Origin: Pseudomonas petrae
GTDB lineage: Bacteria > Pseudomonadota > Gammaproteobacteria > Pseudomonadales > Pseudomonadaceae
Direction: 5' to 3'
DNA: 64,000 bases
Assembly (NCBI RefSeq): GCF_021728295.1
Contig: NZ_JAKJXE010000001.1
Coordinates: 124,001-188,000, forward strand
The notes below the pieces were generated by a model. That model was not told where the DNA came from and did no database searches. It saw only the letters and a list, made by a program, of their open reading frames with translations. Shown one piece after another: positions 34,042-44,508 of the stretch. How positions within the stretch are numbered: the stretch's first letter is position 1; each line of letters starts with the position of its first letter. A program made the position numbers and the translations under genes.

Positions 34042-37000
34042 TCAGCGACGGGTTGGCGAAGGGCTTGGCATGACAAAGTTGCGTCGTCCCAGCCGCAGAA
34101 TCAACAGGGTCACCGAATCGGCATTGGCCAGCAGAATCTGGCTGCGTTTGCGTGCATCACTGAGAAACGCGTCCCGGGCTTCGTCCAGGCTGTCGCTGCC
34201 CGTGAGCTTCAGAATCGTGTCGAATTCGGCGCCGTCGTCCTGATCAAAATCACGCCACTCGTCCCCGTCCAGATGCAAGAACAGCTGATCTTTGACGCTC
34301 AGATGCGATAAGGCATACAGTTGCATGCGCTCTATATCCGCTTTCAGCGTGATGTTGTCGGCATTGTTTTCGCGCAGGAGGTCCGGGTACGGCGCCGTGC
34401 TTTCCAGGTAGGCAATGTCGTGAGTATCGAGCACCAAATGCGAGAGTTCGTGGATCAAGGTCGCCGCGCGGTAATGGGCCGGGCAATCGAATCCTTCTGC
34501 CGCCGCCTCAGGCTTGAGCGGAAACCGCGGCACATCAAAATACCCGTCGGTCAGAAACACACGCTTCTTCGGGTCTTTCTTGATGACGAAGCCCATGGTC
34601 CCTGTGTGGCCCGCACGGTTGGTGCCCACTACAAACCGTGGCGATGAGTAAGGTGACAGCGACGCGTCCATAATCTCATCGAAGAGTGCCTTGACCGCGC
34701 GTTCGGTATCGACCAACAGCTCACGACCGGGCTGAGTGACCCCGAAAAAGTCACCTATGATCCGCGTGACGCGCGGTTCCAGCGGTGCGCCGGGGGCATG
34801 CACGTTAAGATTGTCCAGAGCGTTTTCCAGATACCGCTTGGCCTGTAAATGAGCTTCGCCAATGACCTTCGCGCGTTCCCGATAGAACATGCGTATGTCG
34901 GGCATGCCACTGGCCTCAATGAGCAATACCTCATCAGCGCTGACATCGGCAGCGTGTTTACGCATTTTGGTCACTATCCCGCCGCCGCCCTTCAGCCCGG
35001 ACTGGATATCCAGCTGCCAGCGTTGCTGGTCATCCAGCCTGAGGTGCGGGCCGGGCGTTCGGTCGGCGCCGATAATCATCCAGCTGCCGTCTTCGGCCTG
35101 GCGACGCACTTGATAAACCCGTCCGGCGACCGCTGCATAGGCCTTTCCGTTGGCCGGGTTCATAAACAGACTCAGCAGGTCATCGCGACGCAGGTCTTTG
35201 AGCGAGATGTTCCGGGCTTCCAGCGCATGCAGACGCTTTAGTTGCTCAGCGTTGAGTGTGACGCCGCCCCAGGGAAACACCGGTGGCGGTACGTCTTCGC
35301 CCGTCACCAGATCGCCCTCGACCAACTCGTCTGCTTCGGCCTGCTCCCGGGCTGTCACCATCACGCCCAGGGCAGCAGAAAACTCTGAAATGGCCTCACC
35401 CCAGCGACGCCCGGACGCAGACGCGGCTGATGCTCGAAACAGCGTATGGCTCTGCCACAACGCGACCATCGTGGCGAGCTTGCCGGGCAGAATACTCAGC
35501 GCCTGCTCCAGCCCCAGCGAAGCCAAAAACCTGAGTGACGCCTGATCGGCCTCCTGGGTCGTGACCGTATCGGCATCGCCGATGTCCACCAGCAGGCTCA
35601 CTGTGTCGTCAAACAGAAACTGCAGCGCGTTGCCCCTTTCTTCTGCCAGCGAAACGGTGACCGGGCCCGGCGTCCTGGTCGGGACATCGCCTGGCCCCTC
35701 GGCGAAGAACGGCAGGTGAGGCTCAATGAACCCGCCGTGCTCATAACGCTTGCGAACCTCCGGATCCATTCGCTCCAGCAACAGCGTTTGCAGGCCCACG
35801 TCGGTGCGGATATCGGCCAGCAGCGTGGCAAGGCTGGAGTACTCCCGGAAGACGAAACCCGGGTGAAAGACGGCGTGCAGAATCACCGGGGCGCCGTCAT
35901 CGGCGTCCTCGGCGCAGATCAGATAAACGCCCTTGACGGAATCGGGCGTCATGCCGTCGTCGGCGACCACCCGCAACGCACTGATGATGGCCCGCATGCC
36001 GTTGACCGGCTCGCGGGCGATCCCGTCAGGCATTTCAACCACGCGGGAAATGAGCGCGTAAGCTCGGGGGCTCAGCTGGCCTTCAAGCTTCTGTTGCATC
36101 GCCACGGCCTGCATCATCGGTGGCAGTTGATCGACAAAGAACTTGTTGCGCTTCACCCAGTTGGCGTCCGCTGGATTCAACGTTTGACGCAGCAGCGTTC
36201 TGAAACCTGCGCCGACGTCCAGCCGACGGACAGTCCCGCGCACGTAATCAGGGGTGATCACGCTGCCCACATCAGGCTGTTCGGCGGACTGGATGCTCAG
36301 CACCGCGTCCGGAGCATCAACGAAGCGATTGATAGCGTAATCGGTCAGTGACTCGCTGTGCTCCAGGGTGGTGGCGGGAATCCCTGACGGGATTTGCCCG
36401 ACTCCGATGGGCGCCGCCACATAGCGGCGCTGGGTGACGGTGATCTGATCGGGGTCCAGGTTGCGCTCGGGGTAATCCTTGCGCATCTGTTCAACCAGCC
36501 GGTCACGTGCGTATTCAGAGAGCGTCGGGATGCCGAAGAGAAAATCATCCTCGCCATCACTGGCCAGGAAAAACCGGCGCCATAGCGCGTCATACGCGCG
36601 AAGGTCGCTGACAGAAGCGGATTTCAACCAGTCGGGCAACAGCTCTTGAAACACTGAGGTATCGATGCGTACCGCCAGTGCATCGAGCATGTCGACCAAC
36701 TGCGTGTCCAGTTCGGTGGCTCGCGCGACGCGAGTGAACAGCCCGGCTTCAAAACGACAACGCCGGGCGCGGGCGCACAGTTGCTGAAGGTTCTGTAACT
36801 GGCGGTCAAACACGCTTTGCTGCAACGCCTCGATCGCGTGGCCGTCGCAGCGAGTGAAGTGAACGCGGACCTGACCCGCAGGCTGCGCTTGCAAGTGGTT
36901 GCGCAGCAGCGCACGGTCGCGTTCCCCCAACAGATTCAGCCAGCGCTGGCTATAGGGGCCCCGCAGTTGACTGCCAATTTTTTCGCTTAACGCCTGAGGT

Positions 37001-39342
37001 GAGGCGAAATACTGCCAGCCCTGCAGACTGCTCCAGAACATCACGCCGGCACCGGGGGCCAGCGGTTGCCAGAGCGCCATCGAATCACTGAGGGTGGCCC
37101 CCGCCTGCGCGCCGTAGACCAGCGACAGCGAAAACACCTCAGTGATCGCCACGCCCGATTGTGTTCTCTGGGTGCGCACAGGCGCGTTCATCACTTGCAT
37201 GACCATGCGGGCGGGCTCGCTTTGGACCACCGCCAGTCGCTCCCTCACCGCCAGGTCCAGCCGCAACGCGTCTTCCCTGAGCACCAGCGCCATGGCAACC
37301 GGTTGTAGCTGCCTGTCGCCCTGACGCGCAAGGGCCGTGCGTGATCGCCCGAAGCGTTCAAGATAGCGTTCGACGAAATCCGCCGCCACGCGCTTGAGCA
37401 TGAAGTTGATGAGTTCCATATCAAGGTGCGCCCCTCCAGGTTGGGAGGTCGGCAGCACCTGCGCCGTGTGTTCGAGCGGATCGGGACGGTGTCCGCTGAC
37501 GCGTTCCAGCAACAGCGCAACCAGATCCATCGACGTGGCGCTCACGGATTCACTGACCGCCACAGCGCCCGGCTCGACATCGGGAGTCCCGAGTGGCAGC
37601 GACTCCAGCCAGCGCACCCGTACCTCGCCCGCGCGCACGCCGCGCGCCGACGCCACGCATAAATAGCTTTGCAGCGCCTGCTCGGCGTAGCTGGCCAGGA
37701 CGTTGTCCAGCTGACGCAGGTGCGCCGCGTTGGCATCGCATATCTGGCTTCTCTCCAGCCACGACGGCACCGATGGCTGCCGCGCAGCGGGCCGGGTGGG
37801 TTCGGACGCTGACGGTTCAAGGCCGGTGCTGTCAGGCTCCGGCGGCCGGACAACCTGAACCAGGTCGTCAGCGGCGCTATTGGACCAGACGGCGGCGAAG
37901 TCCATCGGCTGATCATGGCGCCAGCGTCCGACACTGAAATGCACCTGGCGCGGGTCGATCAGTTGGCGCACGTCCAGCGCATCGTCATACATCGCCGACA
38001 CCTTCTCGGGGTCGGTCGACAAGCCTGTGACGTACTGCAGATTGCGCAGCTGCAGCGCAAGGATGGAATCGACCCGTTCGCCGAGCAAGGGCCCGTCGAT
38101 GCTTTCCAGCGAAAGGGTCAAGGGACCATCACTCAGCAAAAGTGGCTGGTCCACAAGCGCCAGTGTCGGGCGCAACATCTCGCGTCCTTCCGGGGTTGAG
38201 CAAAATGAACTCAGCCCCGCCAGGTTGGCGAACCGGCGCAGGCCGTGCTCCGGCGTAAACCAAAGCAGCGGCAGATCGGCCGGGCTGAAATCGAAAACCA
38301 GTGTACCGGCCAGTGGTGTGGCTGTTCCGTCGGCCACGTGCAGCACAAGACGTCTGCAGCGCACATGAGCTTCTGATGCAATGTAGCGCGGCCCCGACAT
38401 GAGCAACGGCCTCAGCATTTCGTGCTCATGCCGAGTGAAATTGCCCTCGTGGCCGTATCGGTACAGCTCATGGCACAGACCAGTCGCGTAGATCTGGACT
38501 GCCATGTCGCGGCAGGAACCGGTAGCGTGCTGCTCGCTCCAGTAATTGCGCAGCAGTTGGGCGAAACGGCCAGGCAGCGCAGGCATCGTGTCGGCTATTG
38601 CCTGAGCGAATAGTTGCGCGTCGCTATCGCTCACCACCCGCCCCTGGGCATCCAGGAATTGCTGCGTTACGCCCGCAGCCTGCTCGGCATGGCAAAACGC
38701 TTCAAACGCCGTTTGCGCCAGGGATTGAGTCATCAGCACCAACTCTTCGTCAGCGCTGAAGGCGGGTTGCACCATGCGCATGAGGTGCTTCGCCGGATCA
38801 ATAGGCCGATCCGGCAACAGCCGACGCAGTTGCAGGGCCAGAGCGGAAGTGACAGCTCCCACCAGGTCTGGCGTCAACTTCAGTTGCTCGGTGAACTGCC
38901 TCACCGAATTCGCCTGATACTCAACGATGGCCTGCATCTGGGCCTGAAAAACGTCCTCAGCGATTTTCTCGTACTCGAACGACGCCGAAGGATCATCGCT
39001 CGCAAAACGCCCGAACAATGCCTCCAACAGCTGCTGACGGTCCTGGAAGGCCTCGACGCCGGATGCGAGGGTAAACAGGAAAATCCGTGGATCGGCAGTC
39101 TGGCCGTGGCTGAACATCAGCGCAGCGCTGAGCTCAAGCGACGTGGGCGGACCGTCGTTGAGAATCAGCCGGTCGACCCGCACCGGGTCGGGATCATCGG
39201 CGGCCATCGCGCCTGCTGCGCGTCCGAGCCAGGTCTGCTCCGATGATTCGAGAACGCCGGCAGCGAAGGCGCGGTCGAGTTCGCCGAGGAAGCGCCGCCG
39301 CAGTGACGCGCTGTTGAAATAGGGGGTGGTAACAGTGGACAT
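34042..39342 (-). CDS. Very large dermonecrotic-type toxin/effector with C-terminal HExxH protease motif
   Basis: 1766 aa from ATG 39342 (AAGGAG five to six bases upstream; the frame is open to 39513). No signal peptide is seen. The first 1300 residues resemble the giant DUF6543/dermonecrotic-toxin-like proteins of plant-associated pseudomonads, all-alpha and Leu/Gln/Arg-rich. Near the C-terminus a zinc-protease motif HELSH (1631-1635) lies in the context AATLIHELSHLVLDTHDIAY, reminiscent of M91/NleD-like effector proteases. It is a single-gene unit; no immunity gene, chaperone or secretion gene adjoins it. Function as a toxin delivered to other cells is inference from family. Confidence 0.75.
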   Translation of the reverse strand: MSTVTTPYFNSASLRRRFLGELDRAFAAGVLESSEQTWLGRAAGAMAADDPDPVRVDRLILNDGPPTSLELSAALMFSHGQTADPRIFLFTLASGVEAFQDRQQLLEALFGRFASDDPSASFEYEKIAEDVFQAQMQAIVEYQANSVRQFTEQLKLTPDLVGAVTSALALQLRRLLPDRPIDPAKHLMRMVQPAFSADEELVLMTQSLAQTAFEAFCHAEQAAGVTQQFLDAQGRVVSDSDAQLFAQAIADTMPALPGRFAQLLRNYWSEQHATGSCRDMAVQIYATGLCHELYRYGHEGNFTRHEHEMLRPLLMSGPRYIASEAHVRCRRLVLHVADGTATPLAGTLVFDFSPADLPLLWFTPEHGLRRFANLAGLSSFCSTPEGREMLRPTLALVDQPLLLSDGPLTLSLESIDGPLLGERVDSILALQLRNLQYVTGLSTDPEKVSAMYDDALDVRQLIDPRQVHFSVGRWRHDQPMDFAAVWSNSAADDLVQVVRPPEPDSTGLEPSASEPTRPAARQPSVPSWLERSQICDANAAHLRQLDNVLASYAEQALQSYLCVASARGVRAGEVRVRWLESLPLGTPDVEPGAVAVSESVSATSMDLVALLLERVSGHRPDPLEHTAQVLPTSQPGGAHLDMELINFMLKRVAADFVERYLERFGRSRTALARQGDRQLQPVAMALVLREDALRLDLAVRERLAVVQSEPARMVMQVMNAPVRTQRTQSGVAITEVFSLSLVYGAQAGATLSDSMALWQPLAPGAGVMFWSSLQGWQYFASPQALSEKIGSQLRGPYSQRWLNLLGERDRALLRNHLQAQPAGQVRVHFTRCDGHAIEALQQSVFDRQLQNLQQLCARARRCRFEAGLFTRVARATELDTQLVDMLDALAVRIDTSVFQELLPDWLKSASVSDLRAYDALWRRFFLASDGEDDFLFGIPTLSEYARDRLVEQMRKDYPERNLDPDQITVTQRRYVAAPIGVGQIPSGIPATTLEHSESLTDYAINRFVDAPDAVLSIQSAEQPDVGSVITPDYVRGTVRRLDVGAGFRTLLRQTLNPADANWVKRNKFFVDQLPPMMQAVAMQQKLEGQLSPRAYALISRVVEMPDGIAREPVNGMRAIISALRVVADDGMTPDSVKGVYLICAEDADDGAPVILHAVFHPGFVFREYSSLATLLADIRTDVGLQTLLLERMDPEVRKRYEHGGFIEPHLPFFAEGPGDVPTRTPGPVTVSLAEERGNALQFLFDDTVSLLVDIGDADTVTTQEADQASLRFLASLGLEQALSILPGKLATMVALWQSHTLFRASAASASGRRWGEAISEFSAALGVMVTAREQAEADELVEGDLVTGEDVPPPVFPWGGVTLNAEQLKRLHALEARNISLKDLRRDDLLSLFMNPANGKAYAAVAGRVYQVRRQAEDGSWMIIGADRTPGPHLRLDDQQRWQLDIQSGLKGGGGIVTKMRKHAADVSADEVLLIEASGMPDIRMFYRERAKVIGEAHLQAKRYLENALDNLNVHAPGAPLEPRVTRIIGDFFGVTQPGRELLVDTERAVKALFDEIMDASLSPYSSPRFVVGTNRAGHTGTMGFVIKKDPKKRVFLTDGYFDVPRFPLKPEAAAEGFDCPAHYRAATLIHELSHLVLDTHDIAYLESTAPYPDLLRENNADNITLKADIERMQLYALSHLSVKDQLFLHLDGDEWRDFDQDDGAEFDTILKLTGSDSLDEARDAFLSDARKRSQILLANADSVTLLILRLGRRNFVMPSPSPTRR

Positions 39343-39568
39343 GACAGCTCCTTGAGCACAAGCGCCCACGGCTGGCGTTGGCCGGGCATGGGCAGGAAAG
39401 GCTGGGAGCGTAGGGAAGAAATCCACCGCGACTGCGGTACATAACGCTGTACACGGGAAGGGAAATTCAGGATTGACTGGCGAAGGCACGGCGGTCTTGC
39501 GCGGATGTTGCAAGGGGCCGACACGCGGTGTCCCGTGCCGGCCCTCGATCAGAAGACAGTCAAGGCGA

Positions 39569-40132
39569 TCAGGCTTTCAACGTGCGCTCAACATGGCCGG
39601 CGAATGCATCAATGATGTTCTGCAGGAACGGGCGGGTTTTTTCGCTCAGCTTGCCGTGTTCGTCAAAGAAGGTGCCCGCGTTGCCCAGGTACGCTTCCGG
39701 CTGCTGCATGCACAGCACGTCGAGGAACACGAAACACTGGCGCAAATGCTGATTGGCACCAAAACCGCCGATCGCACCCGGCGACGCACTGACCACCGCC
39801 GCAGGCTTTGCACTGCCCCACGCGCTTTTGCCGTAGGGGCGCGAGCCGACGTCGATGGCGTTTTTCAGCGCGCCCGGCACCGAGCGGTTGTATTCCGGGG
39901 TAACGAACAGAAACCCGTCGGCCCCCTGCAGGGCCTGACGGAAGGCGGTGTAAGCGGCAGGCGGTGAATCGGCGTCTATGTCCTCGTTGTACAACGGCAG
40001 GTCGCCGATTTCGACGATGCTCAGCTTCAGGCTGGACGGCGCCAGTTCAGTGAGCGCATGGGCCACTTTGCGGTTGATGGAATCTTTCCTCAAGCTGCCG
40101 ACGATGACGGCAATCGAATGAACCTGGCTCAT
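39569..40132 (-). CDS. NADPH-dependent FMN reductase (ChrR-like)
   Basis: 187 aa flavodoxin-like reductase. The FMN phosphate loop GSLRKDSINRKVA lies at about 12-24 and the isoalloxazine-contacting TPEYNRSVPGALKNAIDVGSRP mid-protein is the ChrR/YieF signature. These reduce quinones, chromate and azo dyes by two electrons and protect from redox cycling. ATG 40132 has AGAAGG eight bases before it; an upstream in-frame start at 40255 has no support. Confidence 0.88.
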   Translation of the reverse strand: MSQVHSIAVIVGSLRKDSINRKVAHALTELAPSSLKLSIVEIGDLPLYNEDIDADSPPAAYTAFRQALQGADGFLFVTPEYNRSVPGALKNAIDVGSRPYGKSAWGSAKPAAVVSASPGAIGGFGANQHLRQCFVFLDVLCMQQPEAYLGNAGTFFDEHGKLSEKTRPFLQNIIDAFAGHVERTLKA

Positions 40133-40461
40133 GAAACGGACCTTCTGCTGTGGGAGGAAACAACAGTTATAGATGAAACATGCGCGATATTCTGTGTTGT
40201 TTTTCCGTTGCTCATCATCGAAGCGCTCGATGCTGTTGCGTGGGTATCGGCGCATGCGCGGCGCGGGCCGCGCTACCGTCGGTCGCGACTATTTTTCCGA
40301 GGGCCGAAAACTCCACCTAAAAACCGCGGTCTGACTGCCTTAGGCGAATAAGGTCCCTGATAGAAATTTGGGAATTACCTTACAAGCGGACACGGTTTAT
40401 TCACTCGCGGTGTTAGGATGCGAGCGAAAACGAGCAGTTATTTCCAGAGGTTACAAAGCAA
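40133..40461. other. Divergent intergenic region, no gene seen
   Basis: 329 bp between the FMN reductase gene (minus) and the 70-aa conserved gene (plus). It should contain both promoters; TTAGGAT at about 40412-40418 may be a -10 for the latter. I see no supported frame or strong hairpin. Confidence 0.35.
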
Positions 40462-40674
40462 ATGGCTTCAGTTCTAGTTGGGCAATTTCATGCGCGGGAC
40501 GCGGAGGGACGCGTTTACTCGGTGCATGAATTCCGTGAATCACAGCCCGATGAGGCTGATGGCAAGGAGCCCGTTTCAACTTATCGCCTGGCCATTGGCG
40601 ACCGCGTCAAGCACTTGAGCGGAGAGGAATTCGAGTTGATTCAAAGCAAGATCGTACTGACAAGAGAGCGCTGA
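40462..40674 (+). CDS. Conserved 70-aa hypothetical protein
   Basis: Small soluble acidic protein (start MASVLVGQFHARDAEGR, end IQSKIVLTRER), with CAGAGGTT as a ribosome site about 10 bases before ATG 40462. It resembles a short protein I associate with many pseudomonads, but I know no function. Its single-gene setting with its own promoter region suggests a housekeeping or stress role. Confidence 0.7.
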   Translation: MASVLVGQFHARDAEGRVYSVHEFRESQPDEADGKEPVSTYRLAIGDRVKHLSGEEFELIQSKIVLTRER

Positions 40675-40754
40675 AACGCCGCTGCAAGCCCGGCTCTTTC
40701 CACACAGGCCGATCACGCCGAACGGTCGCGATCTGACCATCAGGGCTTGCAGCT

Positions 40755-41324
40755 TCAATTGACGACAGGCGCGTCGAACAGCAAATACCAGAAAATTGCC
40801 GCTTCCTGGGTCGCCGGATCTATCGCGCGATAGCGCAGATGATCCACCCCCCCGACCACAAATCCGTAGCCTTCGTATAACCGGCACGCCCCCAGGTTGT
40901 TGTTCTGGGTTTCCAGCGTGATACCCGGCAGGCCGCGCTTGCGGCTCCAGAACTGCGCCACATCCAGCAGCTTTCGCGCCACGCCATTGCGCCGCGCTGC
41001 GGTGTCTACCGCCAGCTCGTCGATGTGGGCAAAACCGTTCCAGTGCTGGCTGACCACCACATGCCCGACCGGCTGCTCATCGAGCCAGGCCACCAGCACA
41101 GTGCTGTCGGCAGCGTCCCGATAATTGCAGAACTCTTCGGAATCGATGCCGTAGTTTTTCTGGTAAGGCTCGACCGCATCGACGTGCCAGTGAGCCACGG
41201 GCTCGCCGATCTGCACCCGCGCATAGCCGGTGACCGTAAACGTGAATTCGCTGTTGAGGATGTAATCTTCAAAGCACTCGTCAGCGACACGAATGCTGAA
41301 GGTCGGGCTGGACGTGTTCACCAT
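40755..41324 (-). CDS. GNAT N-acetyltransferase, streptothricin acetyltransferase-like
   Basis: 189 aa GNAT. Motif A is VDTAARRNGVARKLLD (R-x-x-G-x-A) and the following GLPGITLETQNNNLGACRLYEGYGF is characteristic of SatA-type streptothricin acetyltransferases; the upstream EPYQKNYGID also fits. It would use acetyl-CoA to acetylate an amine, possibly the beta-lysine of streptothricin. Resistance is unproven, and chromosomal relatives may have other roles. It is a single-gene unit before dnaQ. Confidence 0.8.
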   Translation of the reverse strand: MVNTSSPTFSIRVADECFEDYILNSEFTFTVTGYARVQIGEPVAHWHVDAVEPYQKNYGIDSEEFCNYRDAADSTVLVAWLDEQPVGHVVVSQHWNGFAHIDELAVDTAARRNGVARKLLDVAQFWSRKRGLPGITLETQNNNLGACRLYEGYGFVVGGVDHLRYRAIDPATQEAAIFWYLLFDAPVVN

Positions 41325-41412
41325 GGGCCTCCTGCACCATTACCGGATCGACATCACCTTCTATCAAGGCCGCCGCTTGACGCAAGCACGGCCTTGAACA
41401 CCGCTGCCATCG

Positions 41413-42183
41413 TCAGGCTTCGGCCTGAGCCTGGCTTTGCGCCTCGATCAACTGGGTCCACAGGGCCGGGGCACCCGCGGATTTGGCGATCACGGCCAGA
41501 CGCGCTTCGTGCGCCGCCAGCTCGGACTCGCTGGCGACGATGATGCGGCCCGGCGTGCGGTTGGTGATCCGGCGGATCTCGGAAGGACGGTCGGCGCCGC
41601 CCTCGCCATCGTTGTTGCCGGCCAGCGACAGGGTCGTCTGGCCACCAGTCATCGCCAGATAGACTTCCGCGAGAATCTCGGAGTCGAGCAAGGCGCCGTG
41701 CAGCTCGCGGCCGGAGTTGTCGACGTCGTAGCGTTTGCACAGCGCATCAAGGCTGTTGCGCTGGCCCGGATGCCGCTCGCGGGCCATGGCCAAAGTGTCG
41801 AGGATCGTGCAGTAGCTGCTGAGGTTGGCGCGATCCTGCTGACCGATCAGGGCGAATTCGTTGTTCAGAAAGCCGACGTCGAACGCCGCGTTGTGGATGA
41901 TCAGCTGAGCGCCTTTGACGAACTCGAAGAATTCGTCGGCGACTTCAGCGAAACGCGGTTTGCCGATGAGGAACTGGTCGGTAATGCCGTGAACGCCGAT
42001 GGCGCCCTCGTCACTCTCACGGTCCGGTTGCAGGTAAACGTGGAAATGCCGCCCGGTCAGACGCCGGCCAATCAGCTCGACGCAACCGATTTCGATGACC
42101 CGGTGGCCGTCGGTGACGGGCATACCGGTGGTCTCGGTATCGAGGACGACTCTTCGTTCAGTGATGATGTTTTGTACAGTCAT
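41413..42183 (-). CDS. dnaQ: DNA polymerase III epsilon subunit (proofreading exonuclease)
   Basis: 256 aa DEDDh 3'-5' exonuclease. Exo I VLDTETTGM (Asp and Glu), Exo [16 protein letters not shown] and Exo III HGALLDSEILAEVY (His and Asp) are all intact. The C-terminal Gln/Ala-rich tail binds the alpha subunit. It is found beside rnhA as in most gammaproteobacteria, here on the same strand with a REP pair between rather than divergent. Confidence 0.95.
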   Translation of the reverse strand: MTVQNIITERRVVLDTETTGMPVTDGHRVIEIGCVELIGRRLTGRHFHVYLQPDRESDEGAIGVHGITDQFLIGKPRFAEVADEFFEFVKGAQLIIHNAAFDVGFLNNEFALIGQQDRANLSSYCTILDTLAMARERHPGQRNSLDALCKRYDVDNSGRELHGALLDSEILAEVYLAMTGGQTTLSLAGNNDGEGGADRPSEIRRITNRTPGRIIVASESELAAHEARLAVIAKSAGAPALWTQLIEAQSQAQAEA

Positions 42184-42265
42184 TGCCTACCGCCTCAGCT
42201 TCAGGCGCGGATATTAGCATGGGGGTTTTGGGATGTGCGCGTCGGGGGCAGACGACGCCTGGTCC

Positions 42266-42357
42266 TGTAGGAGCGCGCTTGCCCGCGAAGAGGCCAGTGA
42301 ATCCGTTGCACATCTTGCGCCTGCCCCACCGCAATCGCGGGCAAGCGCGCTCCTACA
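42266..42357. repeat. REP pair (BIME)
   Basis: The same opposed REP pair as at 31.4 kb: TGTAGGAGCGCGCTTGCCCG and, after about 50 bases, ATCGCGGGCAAGCGCGCTCC then TACA. It lies between dnaQ and rnhA and may shape the 3' end of rnhA mRNA. Confidence 0.85.
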
Positions 42358-42372
42358 ATGTCGATGTGCTGA

Positions 42373-42825
42373 TCAAGCGCGCTTGATGCCGCGCACTTCA
42401 TCCACGCCGCGGTTCGCCAACTGGTCGGCGCGTTCGTTGCCGGGGTGGCCAATGTGCCCGCGCACCCACTGCCAGCTCACCTTGTGCCGGCTGACCTGCT
42501 CGTCCAGTTGCTTCCACAGATCGGCGTTTTTGACCGGTTCCTTCGCCGCTGTCTTCCAACCGCGCTTCTTCCAGTTGGTCATCCACTCGGTGATGCCTTT
42601 CATCACGTACTGCGAGTCGGTCACCAACGTCACTTCGCAGGGCCGCTTCAGCTCTTCCAGCCCGCGAATGGCGCCGAGCAGTTCCATGCGGTTATTGGTG
42701 GTGTTGGCTTCACCGCCCCAGAGTTCTTTCTCGACGCCTTTGCACACCAGCAATGCGCCCCAGCCGCCGGGGCCCGGGTTGCCCTTGCAGGCGCCATCGG
42801 TGAAGAGTTCTACGGTATCGCTCAT
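42373..42825 (-). CDS. rnhA: Ribonuclease HI
   Basis: 150 aa. It degrades the RNA strand of RNA:DNA hybrids. The catalytic acidic residues are seen in [35 protein letters not shown] and [11 protein letters not shown], with the basic protrusion [17 protein letters not shown] present. Length matches the family. It lies downstream of a methyltransferase gene (45-bp gap) on the same strand. Confidence 0.95.
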   Translation of the reverse strand: MSDTVELFTDGACKGNPGPGGWGALLVCKGVEKELWGGEANTTNNRMELLGAIRGLEELKRPCEVTLVTDSQYVMKGITEWMTNWKKRGWKTAAKEPVKNADLWKQLDEQVSRHKVSWQWVRGHIGHPGNERADQLANRGVDEVRGIKRA

Positions 42826-42870
42826 TACGATGTTTCCAGAAATTGAGAAAGCGTGGCGCCCGCCGGTTAA

Positions 42871-43653
42871 TCAAGGCTCGGGCGTGCGCCGATTGACCTT
42901 GGCCATCGGCATCGGCAGCAGTTTGCCCATGGGCTCACGACGCGGCATGCGCACAGGCCGCAACCCCACACTCATCTTGCGCGCGATCAATAGATAGAAG
43001 CCGCCGCCGGGACTTTGCCAGCCATCGCCGAGACGTTCGAGTCCGGCCAGACGGGCCTGCCACTTGGGCGAAGCGAGCGGCGGACGATAGCACCCGAAGC
43101 GGCGTTTCTCCAGCGCGAAGCCCAGCAGGTTGAGCCAGTCGCCGACCCGCGAAGGCGAGATGCAACGCGCCCTGCGCAGGGCGTCATTGGCAAAAAAATG
43201 GCGGATGCCCCAGGTGCTCCAGGGATTGATGCCGACGATTACCAGATGCCCGCCGGGACGCACGCTGCTGGCGGCTTCGCGCAACAGGCCGTGGGGCGAC
43301 AGACAGAAATCCAGACCGTGCTGCATGACCACCACGTCGGCGGCGTGCTCGCTCAGGGGCCAGGCCTGCTCCTCGCAGACGATCTCGACACCCGGCAACG
43401 GCGCGCCCAGCCGCACGTTGCGCTGCACTTGCTTCGCTGCTGGCGGTGTTTGCGCCGACGGGCCGTAATGCACCAGATAGCCGCCGAAAAAACGCTCGAG
43501 CTCTTGTTCCAGCACACGGCTTTCTTCTTCCAGCAACAACTGCCCCAGGGGCCCGGACAGCCAGTCGCGGGCGGCGCTGATCAGCTCAAGCCATTCGGGA
43601 TCGGCCTGGGCGAACGCTTCATCGGTCATTTCCGGTCTCCATGAGAGGGTCAT
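42871..43653 (-). CDS. Class I SAM-dependent methyltransferase (YafS-like)
   Basis: 260 aa protein of the methyltransferase-11 type found next to rnhA and gloB in many gammaproteobacteria. [22 protein letters not shown] and [20 protein letters not shown] are the conserved post-SAM motifs; the glycine-rich motif I is degenerate ([12 protein letters not shown]), so activity is uncertain. It is divergent from gloB with 75 bp between starts. Confidence 0.8.
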   Translation of the reverse strand: MTLSWRPEMTDEAFAQADPEWLELISAARDWLSGPLGQLLLEEESRVLEQELERFFGGYLVHYGPSAQTPPAAKQVQRNVRLGAPLPGVEIVCEEQAWPLSEHAADVVVMQHGLDFCLSPHGLLREAASSVRPGGHLVIVGINPWSTWGIRHFFANDALRRARCISPSRVGDWLNLLGFALEKRRFGCYRPPLASPKWQARLAGLERLGDGWQSPGGGFYLLIARKMSVGLRPVRMPRREPMGKLLPMPMAKVNRRTPEP

Positions 43654-43728
43654 TGCGATAGAGACTCGCCTCGAGTCTGTTCAGACCCTAAGATGCTTCT
43701 CTATGTTTCCAGCCAAGCGAACCGCGCC

Positions 43729-44508
43729 ATGATACAGGTCGATGCCCTGCCCGCTTTCAGCGATAACTACATCTGGTTGTTACAAGACAATGCCGCCAAG
43801 CGCTGCGCCGTGGTTGACCCAGGTGATGCCGCCCCCGTCATTGCCTGGCTTGCGCGCAACCCGGCCTGGCGCCTGACCGACATTCTCATCACCCATCACC
43901 ACGCCGACCACACCGGCGGTGTCGCGCAACTTAAAACGCTCACCGGCGCGAAGGTCTACGGCCCGGCCAATGAGAAGATTCCGGCGCGGGACGTGGCCCT
44001 GTCCGACCACGATCAGCTCACCGTACTCGGCCTGACATTTGCCGTCCATGCTGTGCCCGGCCACACCCTCGGCCACATCGCCTTTTACCATGCCGACGCG
44101 CAGCAGCCGTTGCTGTTCTGCGGCGACACGCTGTTCGCCGCCGGTTGCGGCAGGTTGTTCGAAGGCACCCCAGAGCAGATGCATCATTCCCTGAGCCGGC
44201 TGGCCGAGCTGCCCGACAGCACCCTCGTCTACTGCGCCCACGAATACACACTGAGCAATCTGCGCTTTGCTGTCGCGGTCGAGCCGGACAACGCCGATGT
44301 GCTGGAACGCTTCGAGCAAGTAACGCAATGGCGTGCGCAGAATCGCATCAGCGTGCCGTCGACGCTGGCACTGGAGCGCAAGACCAATCCGTTTCTGCGA
44401 GCTTCTGTCATCTCGGTGAAACAAAAAGCAGACGAACGGAGGGGAACCCACAACGCAACGCCCACAGAGGTCTTTGCAGTGCTGCGGGGATGGAAAGATA
44501 AGTTCTAA
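43729..44508 (+). CDS. gloB: Hydroxyacylglutathione hydrolase (glyoxalase II)
   Basis: 259 aa metallo-beta-lactamase-fold enzyme that hydrolyses S-lactoylglutathione in methylglyoxal detoxification. [10 protein letters not shown] is the two-metal HxHxDH motif; further ligands are in [15 protein letters not shown] and YCAHEYT. The ATG at 43729 gives the standard N-terminus ([18 protein letters not shown]); the frame is open to 43693. mltD follows on the same strand as in E. coli and other pseudomonads. Confidence 0.95.
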   Translation: MIQVDALPAFSDNYIWLLQDNAAKRCAVVDPGDAAPVIAWLARNPAWRLTDILITHHHADHTGGVAQLKTLTGAKVYGPANEKIPARDVALSDHDQLTVLGLTFAVHAVPGHTLGHIAFYHADAQQPLLFCGDTLFAAGCGRLFEGTPEQMHHSLSRLAELPDSTLVYCAHEYTLSNLRFAVAVEPDNADVLERFEQVTQWRAQNRISVPSTLALERKTNPFLRASVISVKQKADERRGTHNATPTEVFAVLRGWKDKF

